A DNA stretch of 64,000 nt from Pictodentalium vernedei (lineage: Eukaryota > Mollusca > Scaphopoda > Dentaliida > Dentaliidae), in assembly GCA_031216915.1 (NCBI GenBank), contig CM062289.1, positions 388,346,674 to 388,410,673 of the forward strand, read 5' to 3'. The notes beneath the pieces are model-generated. The model worked only from the letters and a program-made list of their open reading frames with translations. It had not been told where the DNA came from and ran no database searches. The position numbers were made by a program, and so were the translations under genes. Every line of letters starts with the position of its first letter. The first letter of the stretch is position 1. Positions 32,354 to 47,000 of this stretch are shown one piece after another.

Positions 32354-35300
32354 GTTACCCTTATGGAATTTTTCAAAAAACTTCAAAATTTATTTGACCC
32401 ATTTTATGATGCAAAAAGGTTCTACATACAAAAATACCATTGTTTTCACTTTTTTTCTACTGAAATCGCCTGTTCTGACTGAATAAATCAACTTGAACTA
32501 AACAATGGGTATCACTGTAGGCTTAAATTCAGTTTTTCCGGCAATCACAGCCGCAGGTTCGCGCACAGTGTCACTTTTCTGTACATTATAAAATCAGGAA
32601 TCGAGTTTCACTCGTTAGATATATGAAACACGAGGCAAACTATTCAAACAGAATCCATCCATATTCTGTCTAAACAGACTGAATAAATAATCTTCAGTTC
32701 ATGTTTTTTTTAGTGTTCTATCTATTCAAAATATAGCTGTTACAGCCGACAGAAAGAAACTTGTCAATTCCAATCGTTTGTTTTTCAGTACTTCTAAAGG
32801 AAAGCAATTTCTGCGATTTGGAACACTGTAGTATTTTCGATAATACCTCCACAGCGTATTCTAACCAGAAAGACGGAGGAAAGTGTGTCTAAACACAAAT
32901 GTTGCCTTTCAGAAGCTGATTTTGATTGTTCCCTTTTGAAAAGGGAAACGCCTTCCTTATCTACGACTGAGCAAACCTCGAATAGCAATGGCATTTAAAT
33001 ATCAGTCATTAGAGGCATATAAGAAGCTCATTTCCAGTCACTTGAAGGTTTTTTTCCTCACGCTAGTCCGAGCTTGGCGAGGTTATTTTGGGGCCGAGAG
33101 ATATTTCTACATACATAATGACGTGTATGACGTGGAACGGAGTGTGAGGTGATAAGGCTTTGCTTTGGATACTCCCAAGTATAGTCCCATATTTGTTCAG
33201 TGCTATGGAACGAGCTTTCAATAATATTGTCCTGCTACCACACAAAGGTTATCAGTGGTCATTTAGAGTAAAGAGAGTACGTTTCGAACAAATCCAATTT
33301 TCAAAGAGTCATCAGGGGTGCAGATTTTGCGATATGTGTGCTTATACCCAAAATCTCAGACTATCATGATTAATTCATTTCAGTGGAGGGCTCGGCAGAA
33401 CTATGTTTGGTCCCGCCAAGCCTTTAACCCATTCCCCCCCCCCCAACACACACACACATAGAGAAGCTATAGACTAGGGAGAGCATTTACGCAACAGCCG
33501 ATGGATGTACATTTTATAAGAGTGCACATGAGTGTATTCTTGTAGGGGCCCTGGGAGCTACAGTAGTATTGTTAACTGGGGTGGCCACGTTATGCTTTAC
33601 TGCTTTAATATGACACAGGACCCAAAGACTTGTGTGTTTCTTCTCTGAAGTGGAAACGTGATTGCAAACAATAGGCTAAACTTCATTTTGTTATGTTTAA
33701 TAGCAATGATTTAGGCATGAATTCCCCGCGGGAACCCCGGGAAGCGAAGCAGTGCCTGTTCACTGCGGTAAACAGGTTCTGTTTTACTGGCAAAATAGGA
33801 CCCAGTCACCAATGCTTGGGATGTGCAAACACTCTATAAAGTGGGCGATATGGCTTATTAACGCTCACTCCTGGTCTTGAGTTGATACTCATGTTGTGGT
33901 CATGATTAGCCTTTGTGCAAGCATATGTGACCTTAAACACCAATACATAAATTTAGGCATGAATACTGGGTAGGTGTGACCAAAAATACCAGTAAACAAT
34001 TATGTGGTGCTTAAATACTGAGTCTTTGGAACTTTGAGATTGCCTTTTCCTATTAGGTGTGCTCCCTACATAGGAGGGACCTCGCATTTTCAGAAAAGTC
34101 AATGTAATCGACGTATGGAGGATTCTGTACCACAGAAATCGGCGTAACGTGACTGAGAATAGATTGGATTGTTGGACAAGAATATGGACAGGGGTAAAAA
34201 ATGAGTGTCAAATTGGTAAAATTTCACAAATTTTCGACAATGCGCTTTTTTAAAAACAAGATTTTCAATGGGAAAAAAGGGTCTTTCTCTTTATTGAGGT
34301 GTTCTGGATTTTGGTTCGGAACATCTGCACTATCTATTCATTCCTTTTTGGGATATTTGTGTTCAAATTTTGACACTGGGTGATGATATTTCGTACCAAA
34401 ATAAGTTCCAACATCAGTCAGTTGTTACTATTTATAGTAACTCTGAATGAAATGACAATGTGACTCCGGTCTGAACAACTAAACATATCCCCACCAAAAA
34501 ATCGTCTGCTCAGTCAGTACGCTGGTTTTCGTGTAACTTATCACAGCTGCTTTGTTTCTGTTGATTTTTATTAAACAAATAGCAATTTTTTCTATACCCT
34601 CATGTACTCGAAAATTTACGTTATTATCTTCTCTGGAAACAGAATGATGGAGGTCTTACAATTTAAAGTTTTCTATTTATTTTTTGCCACAGAAGAACGA
34701 ATCGGGCTGTAGCTCAGTAAGTTCAGGCGTTCACTTTGCTGTATGAAAAGTTCGTGTTCAATGCGATGTGTGTTCAAAACCCACCTGTTCTTAGATTTTT
34801 CTCATTATCCTAACACACACATTTTTCGCTTTGTTCTGGTTGCATCTTCGTCTATAGTGCATGTTTTCGCAAATTAGCTGAATACTCCACAATCAGTATA
34901 TTTAAACCAAAATGTTGGAAAACAACCAATTGCCCAAAAAAGACAGACCATTACTCTGCAGACCATATTGTACAATTAGGGGCGCTATTATGTTGCAAAA
35001 ATTGAGTCAAATAACGAGACGATAATCATAGTCTGATGATGCCTTTTGTCTGTTCAGCACCACTGACTGTGTGCCAGATTTAATGTTTCCTTGAAATAAA
35101 AGATTGCGAATATTCTCAACTGCACTTAATAAATAGCCTTTTGTGGCAAACTAAAAGAGTATATGCACTGACACCGTCATATTGCCACTATAAGCAATGT
35201 ATTTCTTCTGTTATGTCAGTGGTGAGGGCCTTGATTTCAGCTGTCCATTTGGGAGCAATTTGCGGATTGTGCAAATGTGTACAGCCCGTTAATAGTACAC

Positions 35301-35546
35301 TTTCCTTCAACCAATGCTAGCCCTTCGTGTGGTGGTTTAGTAAGTTAGGAATTTAGGTAGTAGATAGATGACGCAGGACGGTTCTCTCCGTGCTATCCGC
35401 CCTCATTCATCCGACACAATACAGGTCGGGGAAAGAGCCGTGATACCCCAATAATAAACAAATTCCACCCATCACTACAAACTTTAAATATCCTGTGTAT
35501 TTTGAGCTAAAATATATTTCTGTCACAGAATGACTGGTAGTGTAAT
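32354..35546 (+). repeat. Macrosatellite block 2, first copy, 5'-truncated
   Basis: Homology to the unit starts at GTTACCC, about 1077 bp into the unit (equivalent to U1 2324), and continues to the unit end. One mismatch near the border (AATTTTTC for AATTTATC) is private to this copy. It carries all block 2 markers, including CGA at 33211 where block 1 has TGA, which opens a 69-codon frame that is not thought to be coding. The poly-C tract has 11 C. The SINE-like insertion is at 33709-33964 and the tRNA-like element at 34704. Confidence 0.97.
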
Positions 35547-38500
35547 GGCTCTACTAACAGGTTAGAGAACTTTTGGAGCTAAACAGGGTTGGCGGACCGG
35601 TGTCATGATTCCATGTGCTATACTGTCTGTCAGGTAGGAAAGCATACTTTCAAAGCGTGTGTATGGGATAGTTTGGTTTGGTTTGGTTTGGGTGGGGGGA
35701 GGGGGGTTGGCGTTTTATTTCAGGTTCACATTTTAGATCTCTGAATCGTCTTTTCATCTTGATTTGCCGTTCGCGGTTTTATCTGGAATATTTTCCGATA
35801 TGATGTGTGGAGCAGTGAGTCACGATACGTTTGGAAAGCATTCACGTTACAACAATTAGTTTTTTACAGATGAAGTTTACATTCCTACGAGCATCCACAT
35901 GGAGCATTCTGGGTTCCCACCCCTTCCTCTGTTTATACCGGACCAGCATTAATTTTATGTATCCTATTGAAGGTGAATGAATATTTTAGAGGGGAACCGT
36001 TTGATTTGAGTTTTTGGTTCAGATTCGACTTGTTTCAGCATTTGAAGGGCATTCGGTACCTCAGCACGCTTGGCGTGGTTTTGGTCGGCTGTCGTTTAAG
36101 ACTGCTTGCTTCAAACAAGCGAATGGTAACGTTGGTTCCACATTATAGCCCTAAGAAAGTTATGTATAGTTTAAGAGGAGTCACTTTCCAAACTTCCCAG
36201 ATTTATTAACTTGAAGAATTGTAAGCTGATTTGTGTGATTACTTGCTTTAAGAGTAGGTCATGTTCTGTGTTGGGCAGTATTAATTCTGTGTCAGTATTA
36301 ATTCATGTGGGTCACAAAGAGAGATTGGGATTCTTTGGAAAAGTTCAAGCCTTTCATGTAAAAGTCGAAGGTCGAAACAATGGACTCTTCTATTCAAAGT
36401 TGTCAACTTGTATACGCCAGTGTTCTAATTAAGAATTCAACGTTTATGATAACGTCAGTGAGGTGTTCACTCACCACACAGTGATTGTTACAATGTCTTC
36501 TATAATTCAGAAGATAATATTTCAAAAGAATAAAATCATGAACAATGGGAAATTTTACGTGTGCGATTTATTGGTTTTGTCAACTAGAAAAAATTTTTTT
36601 TTCAATTTTTGCCTATGGGTTACCCTTATGGAATTTATCAAAAAACTTCAAAATTTATTTGACCCATTTTATGATGCAAAAAGGTTCTACATACAAAAAT
36701 ACCATTGTTTTCACTTTTTTTCTACTGAAATCGCCTGTTCTGACTGAATAAATCAACTTGAACTAAACAATGGGTATCACTGTAGGCTTAAATTCAGTTT
36801 TTCCGGCAATCACAGCCGCAGGTTCGCGCACAGTGTCACTTTTCTGTACATTATAAAATCAGGAATCGAGTTTCACTCGTTAGATATATGAAACACGAGG
36901 CAAACTATTCAAACAGAATCCATCCATATTCTGTCTAAACAGACTGAATAAATAATCTTCAGTTCATGTTTTTTTTAGTGTTCTATCTATTCAAAATATA
37001 GCTGTTACAGCCGACAGAAAGAAACTTGTCAATTCCAATCGTTTGTTTTTCAGTACTTCTAAAGGAAAGCAATTTCTGCGATTTGGAACACTGTAGTATT
37101 TTCGATAATACCTCCACAGCGTATTCTAACCAGAAAGACGGAGGAAAGTGTGTCTAAACACAAATGTTGCCTTTCAGAAGCTGATTTTGATTGTTCCCTT
37201 TTGAAAAGGGAAACGCCTTCCTTATCTACGACTGAGCAAACCTCGAATAGCAATGGCATTTAAATATCAGTCATTAGAGGCATATAAGAAGCTCATTTCC
37301 AGTCACTTGAAGGTTTTTTTCCTCACGCTAGTCCGAGCTTGGCGAGGTTATTTTGGGGCCGAGAGATATTTCTACATACATAATGACGTGTATGACGTGG
37401 AACGGAGTGTGAGGTGATAAGGCTTTGCTTTGGATACTCCCAAGTATAGTCCCATATTTGTTCAGTGCTATGGAACGAGCTTTCAATAATATTGTCCTGC
37501 TACCACACAAAGGTTATCAGTGGTCATTTAGAGTAAAGAGAGTACGTTTCGAACAAATCCAATTTTCAAAGAGTCATCAGGGGTGCAGATTTTGCGATAT
37601 GTGTGCTTATACCCAAAATCTCAGACTATCATGATTAATTCATTTCAGTGGAGGGCTCGGCAGAACTATGTTTGGTCCCGCCAAGCCTTTAACCCATTCC
37701 CCCCCCCCCCCCCAACACACACACACATAGAGAAGCTATAGACTAGGGAGAGCATTTACGCAACAGCCGATGGATGTACATTTTATAAGAGTGCACATGA
37801 GTGTATTCTTGTAGGGGCCCTGGGAGCTACAGTAGTATTGTTAACTGGGGTGGCCACGTTATGCTTTACTGCTTTAATATGACACAGGACCCAAAGACTT
37901 GTGTGTTTCTTCTCTGAAGTGGAAACGTGATTGCAAACAATAGGCTAAACTTCATTTTGTTATGTTTAATAGCAATGATTTAGGCATGAATTCCCCGCGG
38001 GAACCCCGGGAAGCGAAGCAGTGCCTGTTCACTGCGGTAAACAGGTTCTGTTTTACTGGCAAAATAGGACCCAGTCACCAATGCTTGGGATGTGCAAACA
38101 CTCTATAAAGTGGGCGATATGGCTTATTAACGCTCACTCCTGGTCTTGAGTTGATACTCATGTTGTGGTCATGATTAGCCTTTGTGCAAGCATATGTGAC
38201 CTTAAACACCAATACATAAATTTAGGCATGAATACTGGGTAGGTGTGACCAAAAATACCAGTAAACAATTATGTGGTGCTTAAATACTGAGTCTTTGGAA
38301 CTTTGAGATTGCCTTTTCCTATTAGGTGTGCTCCCTACATAGGAGGGACCTCGCATTTTCAGAAAAGTCAATGTAATCGACGTATGGAGGATTCTGTACC
38401 ACAGAAATCGGCGTAACGTGACTGAGAATAGATTGGATTGTTGGACAAGAATATGGACAGGGGTAAAAAATGAGTGTCAAATTGGTAAAATTTCACAAAT

Positions 38501-39815
38501 TTTCGACAATGCGCTTTTTTAAAAACAAGATTTTCAATGGGAAAAAAGGGTCTTTCTCTTTATTGAGGTGTTCTGGATTTTGGTTCGGAACATCTGCACT
38601 ATCTATTCATTCCTTTTTGGGATATTTGTGTTCAAATTTTGACACTGGGTGATGATATTTCGTACCAAAATAAGTTCCAACATCAGTCAGTTGTTACTAT
38701 TTATAGTAACTCTGAATGAAATGACAATGTGACTCCGGTCTGAACAACTAAACATATCCCCACCAAAAAATCGTCTGCTCAGTCAGTACGCTGGTTTTCG
38801 TGTAACTTATCACAGCTGCTTTGTTTCTGTTGATTTTTATTAAACAAATAGCAATTTTTTCTATACCCTCATGTACTCGAAAATTTACGTTATTATCTTC
38901 TCTGGAAACAGAATGATGGAGGTCTTACAATTTAAAGTTTTCTATTTATTTTTTGCCACAGAAGAACGAATCGGGCTGTAGCTCAGTAAGTTCAGGCGTT
39001 CACTTTGCTGTATGAAAAGTTCGTGTTCAATGCGATGTGTGTTCAAAACCCACCTGTTCTTAGATTTTTCTCATTATCCTAACACACACATTTTTCGCTT
39101 TGTTCTGGTTGCATCTTCGTCTATAGTGCATGTTTTCGCAAATTAGCTGAATACTCCACAATCAGTATATTTAAACCAAAATGTTGGAAAACAACCAATT
39201 GCCCAAAAAAGACAGACCATTACTCTGCAGACCATATTGTACAATTAGGGGCGCTATTATGTTGCAAAAATTGAGTCAAATAACGAGACGATAATCATAG
39301 TCTGATGATGCCTTTTGTCTGTTCAGCACCACTGACTGTGTGCCAGATTTAATGTTTCCTTGAAATAAAAGATTGCGAATATTCTCAACTGCACTTAATA
39401 AATAGCCTTTTGTGGCAAACTAAAAGAGTATATGCACTGACACCGTCATATTGCCACTATAAGCAATGTATTTCTTCTGTTATGTCAGTGGTGAGGGCCT
39501 TGATTTCAGCTGTCCATTTGGGAGCAATTTGCGGATTGTGCAAATGTGTACAGCCCGTTAATAGTACACTTTCCTTCAACCAATGCTAGCCCTTCGTGTG
39601 GTGGTTTAGTAAGTTAGGAATTTAGGTAGTAGATAGATGACGCAGGACGGTTCTCTCCGTGCTATCCGCCCTCATTCATCCGACACAATACAGGTCGGGG
39701 AAAGAGCCGTGATACCCCAATAATAAACAAATTCCACCCATCACTACAAACTTTAAATATCCTGTGTATTTTGAGCTAAAATATATTTCTGTCACAGAAT
39801 GACTGGTAGTGTAAT
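35547..39815 (+). repeat. Macrosatellite unit U6 (block 2), 4269 bp
   Basis: A complete copy with C15. It carries the block 2 markers GGTTCACATTTT, GGTTCCCACCCC, GTATCCTATTG, GAAACAATGG, TGTGCGATT, AACTAGAAAAAA, GGGTGGCCACG and CATATTGCCAC. The SINE-like insertion starts at 37978 and the tRNA-like element at 38973. Confidence 0.98.
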
Positions 39816-42800
39816 GGCTCTACTAACAGGTTAGAGAACTTTTGGAGCTAAACAGGGTTGGCGGACCGGTGTCATGATTCCATGTGCTATACTGTCTGTC
39901 AGGTAGGAAAGCATACTTTCAAAGCGTGTGTATGGGATAGTTTGGTTTGGTTTGGTTTGGGTGGGGGGAGGGGGGTTGGCGTTTTATTTCAGGTTCACAT
40001 TTTAGATCTCTGAATCGTCTTTTCATCTTGATTTGCCGTTCGCGGTTTTATCTGGAATATTTTCCGATATGATGTGTGGAGCAGTGAGTCACGATACGTT
40101 TGGAAAGCATTCACGTTACAACAATTAGTTTTTTACAGATGAAGTTTACATTCCTACGAGCATCCACATGGAGCATTCTGGGTTCCCACCCCTTCCTCTG
40201 TTTATACCGGACCAGCATTAATTTTATGTATCCTATTGAAGGTGAATGAATATTTTAGAGGGGAACCGTTTGATTTGAGTTTTTGGTTCAGATTCGACTT
40301 GTTTCAGCATTTGAAGGGCATTCGGTACCTCAGCACGCTTGGCGTGGTTTTGGTCGGCTGTCGTTTAAGACTGCTTGCTTCAAACAAGCGAATGGTAACG
40401 TTGGTTCCACATTATAGCCCTAAGAAAGTTATGTATAGTTTAAGAGGAGTCACTTTCCAAACTTCCCAGATTTATTAACTTGAAGAATTGTAAGCTGATT
40501 TGTGTGATTACTTGCTTTAAGAGTAGGTCATGTTCTGTGTTGGGCAGTATTAATTCTGTGTCAGTATTAATTCATGTGGGTCACAAAGAGAGATTGGGAT
40601 TCTTTGGAAAAGTTCAAGCCTTTCATGTAAAAGTCGAAGGTCGAAACAATGGACTCTTCTATTCAAAGTTGTCAACTTGTATACGCCAGTGTTCTAATTA
40701 AGAATTCAACGTTTATGATAACGTCAGTGAGGTGTTCACTCACCACACAGTGATTGTTACAATGTCTTCTATAATTCAGAAGATAATATTTCAAAAGAAT
40801 AAAATCATGAACAATGGGAAATTTTACGTGTGCGATTTATTGGTTTTGTCAACTAGAAAAAATTTTTTTTTCAATTTTTGCCTATGGGTTACCCTTATGG
40901 AATTTATCAAAAAACTTCAAAATTTATTTGACCCATTTTATGATGCAAAAAGGTTCTACATACAAAAATACCATTGTTTTCACTTTTTTTCTACTGAAAT
41001 CGCCTGTTCTGACTGAATAAATCAACTTGAACTAAACAATGGGTATCACTGTAGGCTTAAATTCAGTTTTTCCGGCAATCACAGCCGCAGGTTCGCGCAC
41101 AGTGTCACTTTTCTGTACATTATAAAATCAGGAATCGAGTTTCACTCGTTAGATATATGAAACACGAGGCAAACTATTCAAACAGAATCCATCCATATTC
41201 TGTCTAAACAGACTGAATAAATAATCTTCAGTTCATGTTTTTTTTAGTGTTCTATCTATTCAAAATATAGCTGTTACAGCCGACAGAAAGAAACTTGTCA
41301 ATTCCAATCGTTTGTTTTTCAGTACTTCTAAAGGAAAGCAATTTCTGCGATTTGGAACACTGTAGTATTTTCGATAATACCTCCACAGCGTATTCTAACC
41401 AGAAAGACGGAGGAAAGTGTGTCTAAACACAAATGTTGCCTTTCAGAAGCTGATTTTGATTGTTCCCTTTTGAAAAGGGAAACGCCTTCCTTATCTACGA
41501 CTGAGCAAACCTCGAATAGCAATGGCATTTAAATATCAGTCATTAGAGGCATATAAGAAGCTCATTTCCAGTCACTTGAAGGTTTTTTTCCTCACGCTAG
41601 TCCGAGCTTGGCGAGGTTATTTTGGGGCCGAGAGATATTTCTACATACATAATGACGTGTATGACGTGGAACGGAGTGTGAGGTGATAAGGCTTTGCTTT
41701 GGATACTCCCAAGTATAGTCCCATATTTGTTCAGTGCTATGGAACGAGCTTTCAATAATATTGTCCTGCTACCACACAAAGGTTATCAGTGGTCATTTAG
41801 AGTAAAGAGAGTACGTTTCGAACAAATCCAATTTTCAAAGAGTCATCAGGGGTGCAGATTTTGCGATATGTGTGCTTATACCCAAAATCTCAGACTATCA
41901 TGATTAATTCATTTCAGTGGAGGGCTCGGCAGAACTATGTTTGGTCCCGCCAAGCCTTTAACCCATTCCCCCCCCCCCCCCAACACACACACACATAGAG
42001 AAGCTATAGACTAGGGAGAGCATTTACGCAACAGCCGATGGATGTACATTTTATAAGAGTGCACATGAGTGTATTCTTGTAGGGGCCCTGGGAGCTACAG
42101 TAGTATTGTTAACTGGGGTGGCCACGTTATGCTTTACTGCTTTAATATGACACAGGACCCAAAGACTTGTGTGTTTCTTCTCTGAAGTGGAAACGTGATT
42201 GCAAACAATAGGCTAAACTTCATTTTGTTATGTTTAATAGCAATGATTTAGGCATGAATTCCCCGCGGGAACCCCGGGAAGCGAAGCAGTGCCTGTTCAC
42301 TGCGGTAAACAGGTTCTGTTTTACTGGCAAAATAGGACCCAGTCACCAATGCTTGGGATGTGCAAACACTCTATAAAGTGGGCGATATGGCTTATTAACG
42401 CTCACTCCTGGTCTTGAGTTGATACTCATGTTGTGGTCATGATTAGCCTTTGTGCAAGCATATGTGACCTTAAACACCAATACATAAATTTAGGCATGAA
42501 TACTGGGTAGGTGTGACCAAAAATACCAGTAAACAATTATGTGGTGCTTAAATACTGAGTCTTTGGAACTTTGAGATTGCCTTTTCCTATTAGGTGTGCT
42601 CCCTACATAGGAGGGACCTCGCATTTTCAGAAAAGTCAATGTAATCGACGTATGGAGGATTCTGTACCACAGAAATCGGCGTAACGTGACTGAGAATAGA
42701 TTGGATTGTTGGACAAGAATATGGACAGGGGTAAAAAATGAGTGTCAAATTGGTAAAATTTCACAAATTTTCGACAATGCGCTTTTTTAAAAACAAGATT

Positions 42801-44083
42801 TTCAATGGGAAAAAAGGGTCTTTCTCTTTATTGAGGTGTTCTGGATTTTGGTTCGGAACATCTGCACTATCTATTCATTCCTTTTTGGGATATTTGTGTT
42901 CAAATTTTGACACTGGGTGATGATATTTCGTACCAAAATAAGTTCCAACATCAGTCAGTTGTTACTATTTATAGTAACTCTGAATGAAATGACAATGTGA
43001 CTCCGGTCTGAACAACTAAACATATCCCCACCAAAAAATCGTCTGCTCAGTCAGTACGCTGGTTTTCGTGTAACTTATCACAGCTGCTTTGTTTCTGTTG
43101 ATTTTTATTAAACAAATAGCAATTTTTTCTATACCCTCATGTACTCGAAAATTTACGTTATTATCTTCTCTGGAAACAGAATGATGGAGGTCTTACAATT
43201 TAAAGTTTTCTATTTATTTTTTGCCACAGAAGAACGAATCGGGCTGTAGCTCAGTAAGTTCAGGCGTTCACTTTGCTGTATGAAAAGTTCGTGTTCAATG
43301 CGATGTGTGTTCAAAACCCACCTGTTCTTAGATTTTTCTCATTATCCTAACACACACATTTTTCGCTTTGTTCTGGTTGCATCTTCGTCTATAGTGCATG
43401 TTTTCGCAAATTAGCTGAATACTCCACAATCAGTATATTTAAACCAAAATGTTGGAAAACAACCAATTGCCCAAAAAAGACAGACCATTACTCTGCAGAC
43501 CATATTGTACAATTAGGGGCGCTATTATGTTGCAAAAATTGAGTCAAATAACGAGACGATAATCATAGTCTGATGATGCCTTTTGTCTGTTCAGCACCAC
43601 TGACTGTGTGCCAGATTTAATGTTTCCTTGAAATAAAAGATTGCGAATATTCTCAACTGCACTTAATAAATAGCCTTTTGTGGCAAACTAAAAGAGTATA
43701 TGCACTGACACCGTCATATTGCCACTATAAGCAATGTATTTCTTCTGTTATGTCAGTGGTGAGGGCCTTGATTTCAGCTGTCCATTTGGGAGCAATTTGC
43801 GGATTGTGCAAATGTGTACAGCCCGTTAATAGTACACTTTCCTTCAACCAATGCTAGCCCTTCGTGTGGTGGTTTAGTAAGTTAGGAATTTAGGTAGTAG
43901 ATAGATGACGCAGGACGGTTCTCTCCGTGCTATCCGCCCTCATTCATCCGACACAATACAGGTCGGGGAAAGAGCCGTGATACCCCAATAATAAACAAAT
44001 TCCACCCATCACTACAAACTTTAAATATCCTGTGTATTTTGAGCTAAAATATATTTCTGTCACAGAATGACTGGTAGTGTAAT
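39816..44083 (+). repeat. Macrosatellite unit U7 (block 2), 4268 bp
   Basis: A complete copy with C14. I found no difference from U6 other than the C-run. The SINE-like insertion starts at 42246 and the tRNA-like element at 43241. Confidence 0.98.
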
Positions 44084-47000
44084 GGCTCTACTAACAGGTT
44101 AGAGAACTTTTGGAGCTAAACAGGGTTGGCGGACCGGTGTCATGATTCCATGTGCTATACTGTCTGTCAGGTAGGAAAGCATACTTTCAAAGCGTGTGTA
44201 TGGGATAGTTTGGTTTGGTTTGGTTTGGGTGGGGGGAGGGGGGTTGGCGTTTTATTTCAGGTTCACATTTTAGATCTCTGAATCGTCTTTTCATCTTGAT
44301 TTGCCGTTCGCGGTTTTATCTGGAATATTTTCCGATATGATGTGTGGAGCAGTGAGTCACGATACGTTTGGAAAGCATTCACGTTACAACAATTAGTTTT
44401 TTACAGATGAAGTTTACATTCCTACGAGCATCCACATGGAGCATTCTGGGTTCCCACCCCTTCCTCTGTTTATACCGGACCAGCATTAATTTTATGTATC
44501 CTATTGAAGGTGAATGAATATTTTAGAGGGGAACCGTTTGATTTGAGTTTTTGGTTCAGATTCGACTTGTTTCAGCATTTGAAGGGCATTCGGTACCTCA
44601 GCACGCTTGGCGTGGTTTTGGTCGGCTGTCGTTTAAGACTGCTTGCTTCAAACAAGCGAATGGTAACGTTGGTTCCACATTATAGCCCTAAGAAAGTTAT
44701 GTATAGTTTAAGAGGAGTCACTTTCCAAACTTCCCAGATTTATTAACTTGAAGAATTGTAAGCTGATTTGTGTGATTACTTGCTTTAAGAGTAGGTCATG
44801 TTCTGTGTTGGGCAGTATTAATTCTGTGTCAGTATTAATTCATGTGGGTCACAAAGAGAGATTGGGATTCTTTGGAAAAGTTCAAGCCTTTCATGTAAAA
44901 GTCGAAGGTCGAAACAATGGACTCTTCTATTCAAAGTTGTCAACTTGTATACGCCAGTGTTCTAATTAAGAATTCAACGTTTATGATAACGTCAGTGAGG
45001 TGTTCACTCACCACACAGTGATTGTTACAATGTCTTCTATAATTCAGAAGATAATATTTCAAAAGAATAAAATCATGAACAATGGGAAATTTTACGTGTG
45101 CGATTTATTGGTTTTGTCAACTAGAAAAAATTTTTTTTTCAATTTTTGCCTATGGGTTACCCTTATGGAATTTATCAAAAAACTTCAAAATTTATTTGAC
45201 CCATTTTATGATGCAAAAAGGTTCTACATACAAAAATACCATTGTTTTCACTTTTTTTCTACTGAAATCGCCTGTTCTGACTGAATAAATCAACTTGAAC
45301 TAAACAATGGGTATCACTGTAGGCTTAAATTCAGTTTTTCCGGCAATCACAGCCGCAGGTTCGCGCACAGTGTCACTTTTCTGTACATTATAAAATCAGG
45401 AATCGAGTTTCACTCGTTAGATATATGAAACACGAGGCAAACTATTCAAACAGAATCCATCCATATTCTGTCTAAACAGACTGAATAAATAATCTTCAGT
45501 TCATGTTTTTTTTAGTGTTCTATCTATTCAAAATATAGCTGTTACAGCCGACAGAAAGAAACTTGTCAATTCCAATCGTTTGTTTTTCAGTACTTCTAAA
45601 GGAAAGCAATTTCTGCGATTTGGAACACTGTAGTATTTTCGATAATACCTCCACAGCGTATTCTAACCAGAAAGACGGAGGAAAGTGTGTCTAAACACAA
45701 ATGTTGCCTTTCAGAAGCTGATTTTGATTGTTCCCTTTTGAAAAGGGAAACGCCTTCCTTATCTACGACTGAGCAAACCTCGAATAGCAATGGCATTTAA
45801 ATATCAGTCATTAGAGGCATATAAGAAGCTCATTTCCAGTCACTTGAAGGTTTTTTTCCTCACGCTAGTCCGAGCTTGGCGAGGTTATTTTGGGGCCGAG
45901 AGATATTTCTACATACATAATGACGTGTATGACGTGGAACGGAGTGTGAGGTGATAAGGCTTTGCTTTGGATACTCCCAAGTATAGTCCCATATTTGTTC
46001 AGTGCTATGGAACGAGCTTTCAATAATATTGTCCTGCTACCACACAAAGGTTATCAGTGGTCATTTAGAGTAAAGAGAGTACGTTTCGAACAAATCCAAT
46101 TTTCAAAGAGTCATCAGGGGTGCAGATTTTGCGATATGTGTGCTTATACCCAAAATCTCAGACTATCATGATTAATTCATTTCAGTGGAGGGCTCGGCAG
46201 AACTATGTTTGGTCCCGCCAAGCCTTTAACCCATTCCCCCCCCCCCCCAACACACACACACATAGAGAAGCTATAGACTAGGGAGAGCATTTACGCAACA
46301 GCCGATGGATGTACATTTTATAAGAGTGCACATGAGTGTATTCTTGTAGGGGCCCTGGGAGCTACAGTAGTATTGTTAACTGGGGTGGCCACGTTATGCT
46401 TTACTGCTTTAATATGACACAGGACCCAAAGACTTGTGTGTTTCTTCTCTGAAGTGGAAACGTGATTGCAAACAATAGGCTAAACTTCATTTTGTTATGT
46501 TTAATAGCAATGATTTAGGCATGAATTCCCCGCGGGAACCCCGGGAAGCGAAGCAGTGCCTGTTCACTGCGGTAAACAGGTTCTGTTTTACTGGCAAAAT
46601 AGGACCCAGTCACCAATGCTTGGGATGTGCAAACACTCTATAAAGTGGGCGATATGGCTTATTAACGCTCACTCCTGGTCTTGAGTTGATACTCATGTTG
46701 TGGTCATGATTAGCCTTTGTGCAAGCATATGTGACCTTAAACACCAATACATAAATTTAGGCATGAATACTGGGTAGGTGTGACCAAAAATACCAGTAAA
46801 CAATTATGTGGTGCTTAAATACTGAGTCTTTGGAACTTTGAGATTGCCTTTTCCTATTAGGTGTGCTCCCTACATAGGAGGGACCTCGCATTTTCAGAAA
46901 AGTCAATGTAATCGACGTATGGAGGATTCTGTACCACAGAAATCGGCGTAACGTGACTGAGAATAGATTGGATTGTTGGACAAGAATATGGACAGGGGTA

